Positions 42,945 through 53,422 of a DNA stretch of 64,000 bases are shown one piece after another. This DNA comes from Pseudomaricurvus sp965656525 (lineage in GTDB: Bacteria > Pseudomonadota > Gammaproteobacteria > Pseudomonadales > Cellvibrionaceae), in contig CBFHKY010000005.1 of assembly GCA_965656525.1 (NCBI GenBank), forward strand, positions 1-64,000, read 5' to 3'. The notes beneath the pieces were generated by a model that did not search any database, was not told the origin of the DNA, and saw nothing but the letters and a program-made list of their open reading frames with translations. How positions within the stretch are numbered: position 1 is the stretch's first letter; each line of letters opens with the position of its first letter. The position numbers were made by a program, and so were the translations under genes.

Positions 42945-44144
42945 CTAGGGCAAATAAACACGCGCGAAGACGGCTTTCAGGTATTCCGTTTCTGGTATAG
43001 CTGGGTGCACAGGATGATCGGCACCCTGACCGCCTTGGTGAATAATTTGCGCGTGACGATCCAAATGACGAGAGGCACCGCGAACAATGTCGACCAACGT
43101 TTCTTGGGCAAGGTGCATAGAGCAAGAGGCGGACACCAGCAAGCCATCGCGCTTCAGAAGGCGGATCGCCAACTCATTGAAATGACGATACGCGGCCTCG
43201 CCAGACTTCTGATCCTTCTTGCGCTTAATAAAGGCCGGAGGATCCAGCACCACCACATCAAACTGCTCACCCTGAGCGATCAGCTCTTTCAGAACGTGTA
43301 TCGCTTTGCCCTGTAGCGCAGTCATACGGTCGTCAACGCCGTTCATGTGGGCATTTTCACCCACCCATTCTAGCGCCTGCTCCGAAACGTCGACACACAC
43401 CACTTCTGAGGCTCCTGCCACAGCAGCCTGCACACCCCAGCCGCCAACGTAGGAAAACACATCCAACACGCGCTTGCCTGTAACTAAACGCTGCAGATAG
43501 GCGCGGCTTTCGCGATGGTCATAGAACCAGCCTGTTTTTTGGCCGGTCGCAATGGGCGCCAAAAAGCGTACGCCGTTTTCAATCAACTCCACCGCCTCAG
43601 GCACCTCACCGATAGCCTCTACGTATTCAGGCAGGCCTTCCGCCGAGCGAGCACCGTGATCATTACGCAGCAAAATCGCCGTAGGTTTCAGGCACTTTTG
43701 CAACGCCTCTACAATTTGATCTTTACAGTTTTCCATACCCCACGTGGCCATCTGCACCACCAAATAATCGCCAAAACGATCCACCACCAAGCCTGGGAGC
43801 AAATCACTGTCGCCGTACACCAATCGGTAAAACGGCTGATCAAAGGTCATTTCACGCAGAGCCAGCGCCTGTTTGATCCTGTGCACCAACAAAGATTTAT
43901 CAAGGGCATGCTTAACATCGCGGTTCACAATTCGCGCACAAATCAACCCAGCAGGGTTTACCGTTGCAATCCCCAAAGGTTTGCCTTGGTGGCTGCACAC
44001 CATTACCTGATCACCTGGGCTGAAATCTTTCAGCGGTGTTTTTTCGATGTCCACCTCGTTGGAATAAATCCACAGGTGACCACGTTTTAAACGTCGATCC
44101 GCCTGAGCTTTCATCTGAAGAGTGGGGAGAGTAACGGCAGTCAT
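42945..44144 (-). CDS. rlmI: 23S rRNA m5C1962 methyltransferase
   Basis: 399 residues. N-terminal PUA-like domain (RLKRGHLWIYSNEVD), then a SAM-dependent methyltransferase: PGLVVDRFGDYLVVQ, KTGWFYDHRESRAYL, VLDVFSYVGGWGVQAA (SAM motif I), VVLDPPAFIKRKK, and the catalytic cysteine in SASCSMHL. Ribosome-binding site GGAGG. Confidence 0.95.
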   Translation of the reverse strand: MTAVTLPTLQMKAQADRRLKRGHLWIYSNEVDIEKTPLKDFSPGDQVMVCSHQGKPLGIATVNPAGLICARIVNRDVKHALDKSLLVHRIKQALALREMTFDQPFYRLVYGDSDLLPGLVVDRFGDYLVVQMATWGMENCKDQIVEALQKCLKPTAILLRNDHGARSAEGLPEYVEAIGEVPEAVELIENGVRFLAPIATGQKTGWFYDHRESRAYLQRLVTGKRVLDVFSYVGGWGVQAAVAGASEVVCVDVSEQALEWVGENAHMNGVDDRMTALQGKAIHVLKELIAQGEQFDVVVLDPPAFIKRKKDQKSGEAAYRHFNELAIRLLKRDGLLVSASCSMHLAQETLVDIVRGASRHLDRHAQIIHQGGQGADHPVHPAIPETEYLKAVFARVYLP

Positions 44145-44275
44145 AGGGCCTCCGGGGCACGACGTGAACAGTAAATGGGGCAGTGCAAGCGGCGGATTAT
44201 AAGAGAAAAAAACTCACGAAGCCCGAACTCTTAGCTAAACTTTGAAGATCAGCCATTCACACGTACAAAACCATT

Positions 44276-45163
44276 ATGCTGCAAAACAATTCATCGGACT
44301 TAACCCCAGAGCAGGTGCAAAAAATCCTGCAGGGCATCTCCATTCCGCCACAACCGCAGATTATGGTGGATCTACAGATGGAACAGATGTCACCTGACTG
44401 CTCTATTCAATCCATTGCCGAGCTCATTGGTCAGGATATTGGCTTGGCGGGAAGCATCCTGAAAACCGTTAATTCGCCATTTTACGGCCTGAGTAACAAA
44501 ATCAGCTCCATCAACCAAGCGGTCAACCTGCTGGGTGTGCGCTCGGTTGTGAATCTGGTAAACGCGTTGAGCATTAAAGGCGAGCTGAGCGATGATCAAA
44601 TTGTATCTTTAGGTGAGTTCTGGGACAGTTCTATGGAAGTCGCGATGGCAGCCTCCGTCATCGCCAAACAAATAGGTTTTCAAGCCCCAGATGAGGCCTA
44701 TACGCTAGGGTTGTTCCACAACTGTGGCATACCACTATTAATGATGCGCTTTGATAATTATCGCGAGGTCGCGGCCGAAGCTTATTGCAGCAATAATGCA
44801 CGGATTATTGACATCGAAAATGAGCAACTAAAAACCAATCACGCGGTAGTGGGTTACTACGTGGGGAAATCTTGGAATCTACCTGCCCATGTTTGTGAAG
44901 CTATCCACGACCATCACAATACCAGCAAGGTATTGAACGACGATTACGAAAGCTCTACCAAGCGCACGTTATTGGCTATTTTGAAAATGGCCGAGCACAT
45001 TTGCGGCACCTATCGATCCCTAGGCAAGAGTCCAGAAGATACCGAATGGATGAAAATCTCAGAACTGGTACTGCTGTATGTGGGCATGAGCGAGTACGAT
45101 TTCGGAACTCTGGAACAGCAAGTACAAGAGCTGGGGCTGGGCAACGACAGCTATTCATACTGA
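44276..45163 (+). CDS. HDOD domain protein
   Basis: 295 residues. HDOD region with IPPQPQIMVDLQMEQM, IGLAGSILKTVNSPFYGL, INQAVNLLGVRSVVNLV, and histidines in LGLFHNCGIPLL and IHDHH, which are partly conserved from HD hydrolases. HDOD proteins are signalling scaffolds. It has no other output domain. Confidence 0.9.
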   Translation: MLQNNSSDLTPEQVQKILQGISIPPQPQIMVDLQMEQMSPDCSIQSIAELIGQDIGLAGSILKTVNSPFYGLSNKISSINQAVNLLGVRSVVNLVNALSIKGELSDDQIVSLGEFWDSSMEVAMAASVIAKQIGFQAPDEAYTLGLFHNCGIPLLMMRFDNYREVAAEAYCSNNARIIDIENEQLKTNHAVVGYYVGKSWNLPAHVCEAIHDHHNTSKVLNDDYESSTKRTLLAILKMAEHICGTYRSLGKSPEDTEWMKISELVLLYVGMSEYDFGTLEQQVQELGLGNDSYSY

Positions 45164-45223
45164 GAAAACTGCCACGAGATCCAATCCAAGCTGCCATTCA
45201 ATCGCACCTAAGTTGTCGCGCAC

Positions 45224-45248
45224 AGGCTGCGCTCTTTGGTCGCAGCCT
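45224..45248. terminator. hairpin between convergent genes
   Basis: 8-bp perfect stem AGGCTGCG (45224-45231) / CGCAGCCT (45241-45248) between the HDOD gene and acpH. No T tract; placed where both transcripts must end. Confidence 0.55.
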
Positions 45249-45254
45249 AAATGG

Positions 45255-45884
45255 TCAGTGACGGGGTCGCCGATCGGCTAAAAGCTGTCGATGCTGTGCA
45301 GCCCATCGACTAAATTCGTCCAATACCGCCAAACAATCTGCCTCGATATCAGCGTGACATTGCAACACTCTCTCCCCCGCATCATATACATTGCTAGCCA
45401 CACGAAAACGACGATCAATACTGCTCAAAACATCCAGAAACACACTTTCTTGCCCGTAGCGAGCCAACAGGTCATTGCTTCTGGCGCGAGCCAGAAAACG
45501 GCCTGCAGGCTCAGGCAAGCGCTCATGAAGCTGCCGTGTGATCTCGTAAAAACGCTGATTGAACAGCGTTAACGGTACCGATGAAAAACGCGGCCAATGC
45601 TGTACCAACAGGTGATCGAAATACACGTCTAGTGCCACTGGGCCAAAACGACGAAACTCTGATCCAAGCTCAGCCACACAAGCTCGATAGCGATCGTCAC
45701 GGTCAAGACGAGCATCCACCTTGCGGTGTAAATAGACCCCTTCGCGCACTTGATTAGGCCAGTGATCCCCTTGTGCATCTTGCAAACGCTCAGGCAAAGG
45801 GCCTTTGATAAAATCCCCCAAGAAACCACCCAATTGCCAGTGCAGATCCGAACCTGACAACCAGATGTGTGCTAAATAATTCAC
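45255..45884 (-). CDS. acpH: acyl carrier protein phosphodiesterase
   Basis: 209 residues, GTG start that overlaps the gshA stop (GTGA). Hydrolyses the phosphopantetheine link of holo-ACP. Family pattern MNYLAHIWLSG, GGFLGDFIKGPLP, GVYLHRKVDARLD, PVALDVYFDHLL, with HD-like metal-binding histidine and aspartate residues. Confidence 0.9.
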   Translation of the reverse strand: MNYLAHIWLSGSDLHWQLGGFLGDFIKGPLPERLQDAQGDHWPNQVREGVYLHRKVDARLDRDDRYRACVAELGSEFRRFGPVALDVYFDHLLVQHWPRFSSVPLTLFNQRFYEITRQLHERLPEPAGRFLARARSNDLLARYGQESVFLDVLSSIDRRFRVASNVYDAGERVLQCHADIEADCLAVLDEFSRWAAQHRQLLADRRPRH

Positions 45885-47467
45885 CCCTGACAGAGACCGT
45901 ATTGTTCGTAATAATGTTGCAGATATTGATCAAACGGCTCCCACTCACGTTCGTCTAGCTCGGTTTGAGCGCTCAGTGAGGCTTCCGCCATACGCTGCAT
46001 TTCCAATAAATCATCCCCTTCCAGCGGCGAGTGCTGATAACCTTCGGCGTGAGCCAATGATTGTTTCAACGCAAAACGGAAAAAGGTATCACCCGATTCC
46101 GCCATATCCGCCAAGATCCTCGCCGACGGTGTCAGTGCAGGGTCATCGATTTTAGCTTGCTGGGCTTCTACCGCTTGCGTGTATTTGGCCGTGCCGTAGC
46201 TTTTATCTAATATCTTGGCCACTCGCCTTAAATCACCAAGCAATTCATGCCCCCACTGCTGCACCGATTGTTCACCACAGGCACTGAGCAGACGCATATC
46301 AGGGTTGCGCCCTTCGGTCACGATACGGCGCTGATTTTCTTGTGCCCGTTGGTATTTAATACCATCCGTTACAGGGCTATCACTGAGCAGGCAATACAAC
46401 AAAAACACATCCAGAAAATCGATTTGTTCCCCACTGACACCCAAGGGCTCGTAGGGGTTCAAGTCGATGCAGCGTACCTCGATGTACTCCACACCACGAT
46501 CATGAAGCGCACCTAGCGCGGTTTCCCCAGAGGTAGTGGTTCGCTTCGGACGAATGGTGCTGTAGAACTCGTTTTCAATTTGCAGCAAGCTGGTGTTCAG
46601 CTGTTTATAGTGACCCTGGTCATCTTTGACGCCATTGGCGACATAGTCTTCGTGAGGCTGAGTAATCGCGCCGCACAGGGTAGTTAAGTAGGTACTGATG
46701 TCGTTATAGCAGACCACCAACGAACCTTGGGCGTTGCTTTGGTAGCCCAAGTCGCCCATACGCAGAGAGGTGCCAAAAGGCTGATGCAGGCTGTGATCAT
46801 CGTCGCCAAAAGGCACAAGACTGTGCTCACGGCCCACCACAAATGAACGGCAAACCGCGGGCGAGGCGCCAAACAAGTACAGCAACAACCAGAATGTGCG
46901 ACGGAAGTTACGAATCAGATCAAAGTAACGCCGATTTTTAAACGCCTGCAAGGTCTCTGCGTCACCCTCGCGCTGGAACCAGAAATCCCAGAATTCATCG
47001 CTTAGCGAGAAGTTATAGTGCACACCAGCAATGGTTTGCATGGCGCGACCATAACGCTCACCCAATCCCAAGCGGTACACCGTTTTCATCTGACCGGGGT
47101 TTGAGGTACCGTAGAAACCCACGGGTATGTTGTCGTCTCCGGACAACATGCAAGGCATGCTGGCTCCCCACAAATATTCATCTTGCAGCGATTGATAAGT
47201 GAAACGCTGCGTACGGTCTAGGTCCGCCAGCATTTCTTCCGTACTCTCACAGGGGGGCGTAATAAACTCCAGCAAAGCCTCACTGAAGTCAGTAGTGATG
47301 CGCGAGTGAGTCATCGCTGCACCCAGTACCGAAGGATGCTCGGTCTGAGACAGTGTGCCTTTGGAGGTAATACGCAGGCTTTCTTTTTCCAACCCTTTAA
47401 ACACACGGGTGATGTGCTGGTTGGACGGGTCGTTCAATACGGCTAAACGTTGAGTTAGGAGTGACAA
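45881..47467 (-). CDS. gshA: glutamate-cysteine ligase
   Basis: 528 residues, TTG start with AGGAA. First step of glutathione synthesis. Matches the proteobacterial type: GLEKESLRI, ITTDFSEALLEFITP, MPCMLSGDDNIPVGFYGTSN, MQTIAGVHYNFSL, YIEVRCIDLNPYEPLG. Coupled by overlap to acpH downstream. Confidence 0.97.
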   Translation of the reverse strand: MSLLTQRLAVLNDPSNQHITRVFKGLEKESLRITSKGTLSQTEHPSVLGAAMTHSRITTDFSEALLEFITPPCESTEEMLADLDRTQRFTYQSLQDEYLWGASMPCMLSGDDNIPVGFYGTSNPGQMKTVYRLGLGERYGRAMQTIAGVHYNFSLSDEFWDFWFQREGDAETLQAFKNRRYFDLIRNFRRTFWLLLYLFGASPAVCRSFVVGREHSLVPFGDDDHSLHQPFGTSLRMGDLGYQSNAQGSLVVCYNDISTYLTTLCGAITQPHEDYVANGVKDDQGHYKQLNTSLLQIENEFYSTIRPKRTTTSGETALGALHDRGVEYIEVRCIDLNPYEPLGVSGEQIDFLDVFLLYCLLSDSPVTDGIKYQRAQENQRRIVTEGRNPDMRLLSACGEQSVQQWGHELLGDLRRVAKILDKSYGTAKYTQAVEAQQAKIDDPALTPSARILADMAESGDTFFRFALKQSLAHAEGYQHSPLEGDDLLEMQRMAEASLSAQTELDEREWEPFDQYLQHYYEQYGLCQG

Positions 47468-47574
47468 GCTGGGTTCCTCGACCTGCGCAGCTCTATGGGT
47501 GCTGGCGGTTGGATAAAACCCAACGCTGACGTTAACGGCACACCGTCGCAGCGTTGGGAGAGTCTGTAAAAGGT

Positions 47575-47856
47575 TTATTCGGTGGTGGCGGGCGCCTCAG
47601 CTTGCTCATCCGCCATCAGCGTCAGTGATGGTAGGTCTTTATCTTCGATCAATGGCTGGCCTCGTTCATTTACTGCACATTCTAGGATTTGCATACGCAG
47701 AGTGTAATCGCGAGTATTGGTTTCAATCATCAGGTTCAACGCTTCATCCCGATGCACACTGCGATATAGGGTAGCCACCTCACGACCGTCCACCCACTCA
47801 CCCTGCTTACTCAGAAGTTGTTTGTGTTGATTCTGCAATAGAAAAACCGCCGTCAT
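47575..47856 (-). CDS. conserved small protein of unknown function
   Basis: 93 residues, soluble. Similar small proteins occur in Pseudomonas and relatives, with QGEWVDGREVATLYRSVHRDEALN and RMQILECAVNERGQP conserved. Between acs and gshA, all on the minus strand. No function assigned. Confidence 0.75.
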   Translation of the reverse strand: MTAVFLLQNQHKQLLSKQGEWVDGREVATLYRSVHRDEALNLMIETNTRDYTLRMQILECAVNERGQPLIEDKDLPSLTLMADEQAEAPATTE

Positions 47857-48046
47857 ATACCCTCTCTTTACTGCCTTTACATCGCGTCACGCTATCCGGG
47901 CTGCACTCAGCTGGCCGTGATAGAAGCGCGGCAAAGTTTACTTTGATTTGCTCGCCGAATCCAAGCGTAGGCCATTCAAAAATGACCACTGCCTGCAAGC
48001 CCTACGGCAACAGCGGCCACTAAAAAATACTAAACCGTGGTAACCA

Positions 48047-49984
48047 CTAGAGATTGATGCGGTGCTCGATAATATGATCCACCACCGATGGATCGGCCAG
48101 GGTGGAGGTATCACCCAAAGAGTCCAACTCATTAGCCGCCACTTTACGCAAAATACGCCGCATGATTTTACCCGAGCGAGTTTTGGGCAAACCTGGTGCC
48201 ATTTGAATCCAGTCCGGCTTCGCAATCGGCCCAATCTCTTGAACACACAAATTAATCAATTCTTTGTGTAGCCCTTCGCTCTCGCTCGCGCCGTCCATGA
48301 GCGTCACGTAACAATAAATGCCCTGCCCTTTGATGTCGTGTGGCGCCCCCACAACCGCTGCTTCGGCCACATCTGGGTGCAACACCAAAGCACTTTCCAC
48401 CTCGGCTGTACCCATGCGGTGGCCCGATACGTTCAATACGTCATCCACACGACCGGTGATCCAGTAATAGCCGTCTGCGTCTCGGCGTGCACCGTCACCG
48501 GTAAAGTAATACCCTGGATAGGTACTGAAGTAGGTATCGATACAGCGCTGATGATCACCATACACACTGCGGATCTGACTGGGCCAAGATGCTTTGATGG
48601 CTAAACTGCCTTCACCTGGCCCTTCAATTTCTTGGCCTTCGCCATCTAACAGTACCGGTTGTACACCAAAGAAGGGCAAGGTTGCTGAGCCGGGCTTCAG
48701 AGCCGTGGCACCCGGCAGTGGCGTTAGCATATGCGCACCGGTTTCCGTCTGCCACCACGTATCCACAATAGGACAACGGCCTTCACCGACCACACGGTGG
48801 TACCATTCCCACGCTTCTGGGTTGATAGGTTCACCGACCGTACCTAACAGACGCAATGATTCGCGATTGGTGTCAGTGACAAAATGATCTCCACCGCCCA
48901 TTAGAGCGCGTATGGCGGTCGGCGCCGTGTAGAAAATGTTCACTTGGTGTTTGTCTACAATCTGCCAGCAGCGAGACGCATCGGGGTAAGTGGGCACACC
49001 TTCAAACATCAAAGTAATCGCACCGTTCGCCAGCGGCCCATAGACAATGTAACTGTGACCCGTCACCCAACCAACATCTGCTGTACACCAGTACACCTCA
49101 CCCTCTTTATAATCAAAGGTGTATTTATGACTCATGGCCGTTTGCAGCAAATACCCAGCGGTAGTATGTAGTACACCTTTAGGCTTACCGGTTGAACCCG
49201 AGGTGTAGAGGATAAACAACGGGTCTTCCGATGCCATCGGCTCGGCTGGGCACACGCTGGCAACAGCAGCCGTCGCTTCGTGATACCAAATGTCGCGACC
49301 AGTTTGCCATTCGACTGAACCACCGGTGCGCTGTACCACGATACAGGTATGCACATCTGGGCAAGCTTCTAAGGCTTTATCGACGTTAACTTTTAAGGGA
49401 ACGCTTTTGCCACCGCGCACGCCTTCATCGGCTGTGATCAGCACCTGACAATCACTATCGAGGATTCGGCCTTGCAGAGCTTCGGGCGAGAAGCCACCAA
49501 ACACGACCGAGTGCACTGCACCTACACGTGCGCAAGCCAGCATCGCGTAGGCGGCCTCGACGATCATGGGCATGTAAATGCACACGCGATCGCCTTTTTT
49601 TACACCTCGATCACGCAACACATTGGCCAGACGACACACTTCATCGTGCAATTGCTGATAGCTTACCGCTTTGTCTTCGGCAGGGTTGTCGCCCTCCCAA
49701 ATAATCGCGGTCTGATCTGCCCGAGCTGGCAGATGACGATCGATACAATTCACACTGACATTCAGCTCGCCGCCATCAAACCATTTGGCCGTACCGTTAT
49801 GAAAATCGAACTCCTGGACCTGAGTGTAAGGCTTACTCCAAGTTAGAAACTTGCTGGCCTCTGCATCCCAAAAGGCATCGGGGTCTTCAATAGACTGGCG
49901 GTACATCAACTGGTAGCTGTGCTGATCAATCCAAGCATTGTTCGCCACCACTTGGGGCACCGGATAAACGTGAACCTCTGACAT
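48047..49984 (-). CDS. acs: acetyl-CoA synthetase
   Basis: 645 residues. Activates acetate to acetyl-CoA through acetyl-AMP. AMP-binding motif LYTSGSTGKPKGVLHT, DTWWQTETGAHML, YFTGDGARRDADGYYWITGR, and the C-terminal SGKIMRRILRK with the regulatory lysine. Ribosome-binding site GGGAG. Monocistronic in appearance. Confidence 0.97.
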   Translation of the reverse strand: MSEVHVYPVPQVVANNAWIDQHSYQLMYRQSIEDPDAFWDAEASKFLTWSKPYTQVQEFDFHNGTAKWFDGGELNVSVNCIDRHLPARADQTAIIWEGDNPAEDKAVSYQQLHDEVCRLANVLRDRGVKKGDRVCIYMPMIVEAAYAMLACARVGAVHSVVFGGFSPEALQGRILDSDCQVLITADEGVRGGKSVPLKVNVDKALEACPDVHTCIVVQRTGGSVEWQTGRDIWYHEATAAVASVCPAEPMASEDPLFILYTSGSTGKPKGVLHTTAGYLLQTAMSHKYTFDYKEGEVYWCTADVGWVTGHSYIVYGPLANGAITLMFEGVPTYPDASRCWQIVDKHQVNIFYTAPTAIRALMGGGDHFVTDTNRESLRLLGTVGEPINPEAWEWYHRVVGEGRCPIVDTWWQTETGAHMLTPLPGATALKPGSATLPFFGVQPVLLDGEGQEIEGPGEGSLAIKASWPSQIRSVYGDHQRCIDTYFSTYPGYYFTGDGARRDADGYYWITGRVDDVLNVSGHRMGTAEVESALVLHPDVAEAAVVGAPHDIKGQGIYCYVTLMDGASESEGLHKELINLCVQEIGPIAKPDWIQMAPGLPKTRSGKIMRRILRKVAANELDSLGDTSTLADPSVVDHIIEHRINL

Positions 49985-50232
49985 GAATGACTCCCTGAAT
50001 GTTATTGCGTTATGGTTTTATATGCTGGCTTTATCTTAAACCAGAGATACGCTCGGCAACACCCCAGCTCATACTGGAAAACGGCGCAAGAAATGAAAAG
50101 CCTTGAACAAGGCCAAAGAATCAGCGTTGTAAGCCTTATGGTGTATTCGCAGTAGCAGCTACAGACCTCGCGAGCGCCCTGAGTCAGCAGCGCAGCGCGA
50201 TTGCCATAACGCATGCATCTACAGCATGGCAC

Positions 50233-51096
50233 TCATTGAGCAGCCGGTGACAAAGAGAGCGACACATTATCAATCAAACGAGCACCACTGGTGAACATGG
50301 CACCGAGAATGGTTAACTCTGTATCGTCAATCGCAGCTGCATCCAACGTGCGACTTTCCGAGATGGTTAAATAATCCACGGTAAAGCCTGCCGTTTCAAT
50401 CTGCGCTTTGGCTTCCTGCTCCAGAATCTCAAAATCTTTACGACCAGATTCGATTTGTGCCACTACCCAATTCAAACTTTGGTGTAGTTGATTCGCACGG
50501 GGCCGCTCTTCTGGGGTTATAAAGCCATTGCGTGAACTCATTGCCAGGCCATCGGCCTCACGATGAATATCGCCGGCTGTGATCTCAATGGGGAAACAGA
50601 GATCCTCAACCATGCGACGGATTACCGCCAACTGCTGATAATCTTTGATCCCAAACACCGCTTCGTCAGGCTGAACAATATTGAACAGTTTAGACACCAC
50701 AGTGGTGACGCCCTCAAAATGCCCCGGGCGACTGGCGCCACACAACACATCCGTCATAGTGGGGCACACCACCCGAGTTTGTGTATCCATGCCGTTGGGA
50801 TACATCTCTCGGTCGTCTGGGTGGAACAAGTAATCGCAATCGGCACTGCGAAGGCGCTGACAATCATTTTCAAAGGTGCGCGGGTATTTGTCCCAATCTT
50901 CGTTCAGTCCAAACTGCAAGCCATTCACGAAGATCGAACAGACCACAATGTCGTTCGTTAAACGTGCTTTTTTGACTAGCTCTATGTGCGCATCGTGAAG
51001 ATTTCCCATTGTGGGAACAAAGCCGATGCGCTTGCCAGCCATGCGCTCTGCCTTTAAGGCCTCACGCAAAGAGGCGATGTGATGGTATATCTGCAT
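50233..51096 (-). CDS. panC: pantothenate synthetase
   Basis: 287 residues. Condenses pantoate with beta-alanine using ATP. Motifs FVPTMGNLHDAHIELV, SIFVNGLQFG, FGIKDYQQLAVIRRMV, and AMSSRNGFITPEER. PanB is not next to it in this window. The 248-bp gap to acs holds nothing recognised. Confidence 0.96.
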   Translation of the reverse strand: MQIYHHIASLREALKAERMAGKRIGFVPTMGNLHDAHIELVKKARLTNDIVVCSIFVNGLQFGLNEDWDKYPRTFENDCQRLRSADCDYLFHPDDREMYPNGMDTQTRVVCPTMTDVLCGASRPGHFEGVTTVVSKLFNIVQPDEAVFGIKDYQQLAVIRRMVEDLCFPIEITAGDIHREADGLAMSSRNGFITPEERPRANQLHQSLNWVVAQIESGRKDFEILEQEAKAQIETAGFTVDYLTISESRTLDAAAIDDTELTILGAMFTSGARLIDNVSLSLSPAAQ

Positions 51097-51169
51097 GGTG
51101 TAAATCTCTGTATTTTAACGGTCACAGAACCCCACAGGGCTGTTGAATACCACTTCAAATCAATGCCAA

Positions 51170-52657
51170 TCAGTAACCGTCGTCTTGCATAAAGTATTCA
51201 GGGGCGAGGTTTTCAAATCGTGTAAAATGACCCAAAAACGCCGCCTTAGACGTGCCAACTTCACCGTTACGTTGCTTGCCAACGATCAGCTCTGCCACAC
51301 CTTTGTCTTGGCTGTCTTCGTTGTAGTATTCATCACGGTAGATAAACAGAATCACATCGGCGTCCTGCTCGATGGCGCCAGATTCCCGCAGATCGGAATT
51401 CATAGGGCGCTTGTTGGGGCGCTGCTCTACCCCTCGGTTCAGCTGTGACAGAGCCACGACAGGGCATTCGTATTCTTTGGCCAATGCCTTTAATGACCGG
51501 GAAATCTCGGAGATTTCTTGCGTCCGCCCTTCACTCTTACCCGCCACTTGCATCAACTGAAGGTAATCCAACATGATCAAGCTGGGGCGGCTCTTCTTTT
51601 CCAGCTCATCAAGCTCCATATCTGGGTGCTTTTGCTGCAGCTCCATTTGATAGGTTCGAGTTAAACGTTTAACTCTTGCACGCACCTCTTGAGGCGTAAG
51701 CCCCGGTGTATCATCAATAAACAAAGGTTTGTCTTTCATTTTTGCCACCGCCGTCGACAGCTTAGGCCAGTCTTCTTCTGTAAGCGCGCCGTTGCGTAAT
51801 TTACCGGCTTCAATACGCCCCAAAGAAGACAACATTCGCATTACCAGCGAATCAGCCGGCATTTCCATACTGAAAACGAGAGCAGGCCTATCCTGAGTCA
51901 TCAATGCGGTTTCGACAAAGTTCAAAGCGAGGGCTGTTTTACCCATAGACGGCCGCGCTGCCAAGATGATCATCTCACCGGGCTGCCAGCCCGATGTACG
52001 CTTATCCAGCTCAGTTAATCCCGTGGAAAGGCCCGTGATATCACTGTCGGAACGAAACCGTTCATCGATTTTTTCCACCGATTGCTTTAGCAGTGCATTC
52101 ACATCTTGAAAGCCGCCTTCTTTCGGGCGATCTTCCGCAATTTGCGCCACTCGCTTTTCGGCCAATTGAAGCAGGTCGTCTGAATCTAGGCCCGAAGGAT
52201 TAAAGCTGGTGCGACTGATTTCATTGGCCGCACCGATTAGCTGACGCAGTGTGGCTCGTTCGCGAATGATTTGAGCATAAGCTGTGATATTGGCGGCACT
52301 AGGAGTTTGACTGGCCATTTCGGCCAAATACCCCAACCCACCGACGCGATCGAGCAGGTCGTGGCGATTGAGTTCTTCCGATAAGGTGATGATATCCAGA
52401 GGCTTACCGGCCTCGTACAGACGAATCATCATCTGGTAGATATTGCGATGGCCTTCGCGGTAAAAGTCCTCTTCACCAATAACTTCAGCCACCACATCGA
52501 AACGCTGGTTATCCAGCATAAGACCGCCCAATACCGACTGCTCCGCTTCAATGGAGTGCGGCATAGGGTCTTTTGCTTGGGCAGAAGGCGCCCCATTACC
52601 CGACTCATCATCTTCATAGTCAGGACGATAATCTGGGTCGTAGGGGTAATCGCTCAT
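51170..52657 (-). CDS. dnaB: replicative DNA helicase
   Basis: 495 residues, somewhat longer than E. coli DnaB because of an acidic N-terminal stretch. N-terminal domain from PHSIEAEQSVLGGLML, Walker A AARPSMGKTAL, FSMEMPADSLVMRML, Walker B LIMLDYLQLM, and LSQLNRGVEQRPNKRP. Downstream of the rpsF-rpsR-rplI block, the usual place. Confidence 0.97.
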   Translation of the reverse strand: MSDYPYDPDYRPDYEDDESGNGAPSAQAKDPMPHSIEAEQSVLGGLMLDNQRFDVVAEVIGEEDFYREGHRNIYQMMIRLYEAGKPLDIITLSEELNRHDLLDRVGGLGYLAEMASQTPSAANITAYAQIIRERATLRQLIGAANEISRTSFNPSGLDSDDLLQLAEKRVAQIAEDRPKEGGFQDVNALLKQSVEKIDERFRSDSDITGLSTGLTELDKRTSGWQPGEMIILAARPSMGKTALALNFVETALMTQDRPALVFSMEMPADSLVMRMLSSLGRIEAGKLRNGALTEEDWPKLSTAVAKMKDKPLFIDDTPGLTPQEVRARVKRLTRTYQMELQQKHPDMELDELEKKSRPSLIMLDYLQLMQVAGKSEGRTQEISEISRSLKALAKEYECPVVALSQLNRGVEQRPNKRPMNSDLRESGAIEQDADVILFIYRDEYYNEDSQDKGVAELIVGKQRNGEVGTSKAAFLGHFTRFENLAPEYFMQDDGY

Positions 52658-52822
52658 GGTATTTCAGTTACTCGTTAGGATGGCGTAGTTTGCAACTGCG
52701 ACGGGCCCGAATCAAGAAGTTTGCAGGCTTAATTCACTTTGTAGGATAGACCGACAACCATCGGCAAAGGCAAGGAGCCCGTAAACGGCGTGTACACGCA
52801 AAAGAATGGAATGGCAGAAACA

Positions 52823-52876
52823 ATTTGGGCGCAATTCTACCGACAGACTCTTAAGCCCCGTAGATTGCGCCCAAAT
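52823..52876. terminator. long hairpin between rplI and dnaB
   Basis: Inverted repeat ATTTGGGCGCAAT (52823-52835) / ATTGCGCCCAAAT (52864-52876). Pairing extends inward through CTAC/GTAG with one bulged base, leaving a loop of about 19 nt. On the minus strand it would form downstream of rplI, about 165 nt before the dnaB start. U tract weak, so attenuator or processing site are alternatives. Confidence 0.6.
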
Positions 52877-52933
52877 AGTGGCTATTGCATGGCCGCTAAA
52901 AGCGGTTATGCTCTAACCGTTTTGTGCTGGTGC

Positions 52934-53380
52934 TTATTCAGCAACAACAACCAGCTTAACCGCTTGAGTCACTTCAGCGTGCAGTTGTACGTCTACATCG
53001 TACTCACCAACTTCACGCAAAGTGCCTTCTGGCAGCTTTACTTCTGACTTGCTGACTTCAACGCCAGCCGCTGTGATTGCCGCAGCAAGATCACGAGCAC
53101 CCAGCGAGCCAAACAGCTTGCCTTCGTCACCGGCGTTGGCTGCAATGGTCACAGTCAGTTCAGCCAGCTTCTCAGCACGTGCTTGAGCACCAGCTTTTTT
53201 CTCGTCTGCTGCAGCTTCAAGCTCAGCGCGACGCGCTTCGAATTCAGCTACATTAGACGCTGTTGCTGGAATCGCTTTGCCCTGAGGAATCAGGAAGTTA
53301 CGACCGAAACCGGCCTTAACAGAAACTTGATCGCCAATAGCGCCAAGTTTGCCAACTTTTTCGAGCAGAATAACGTTCAT
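52934..53380 (-). CDS. rplI: 50S ribosomal protein L9
   Basis: 148 residues. MNVILLEKVGKLGAIGDQVSVKAGFGRNFLIPQGKA is typical L9; the long helix and C-terminal domain follow. Ribosome-binding site AGGGGA. Last gene of the ribosomal operon. Confidence 0.98.
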   Translation of the reverse strand: MNVILLEKVGKLGAIGDQVSVKAGFGRNFLIPQGKAIPATASNVAEFEARRAELEAAADEKKAGAQARAEKLAELTVTIAANAGDEGKLFGSLGARDLAAAITAAGVEVSKSEVKLPEGTLREVGEYDVDVQLHAEVTQAVKLVVVAE

Positions 53381-53422
53381 ATCGTTAATCCCCTAAGTTA
53401 ATTGTTTGTTCACACATCGCGC

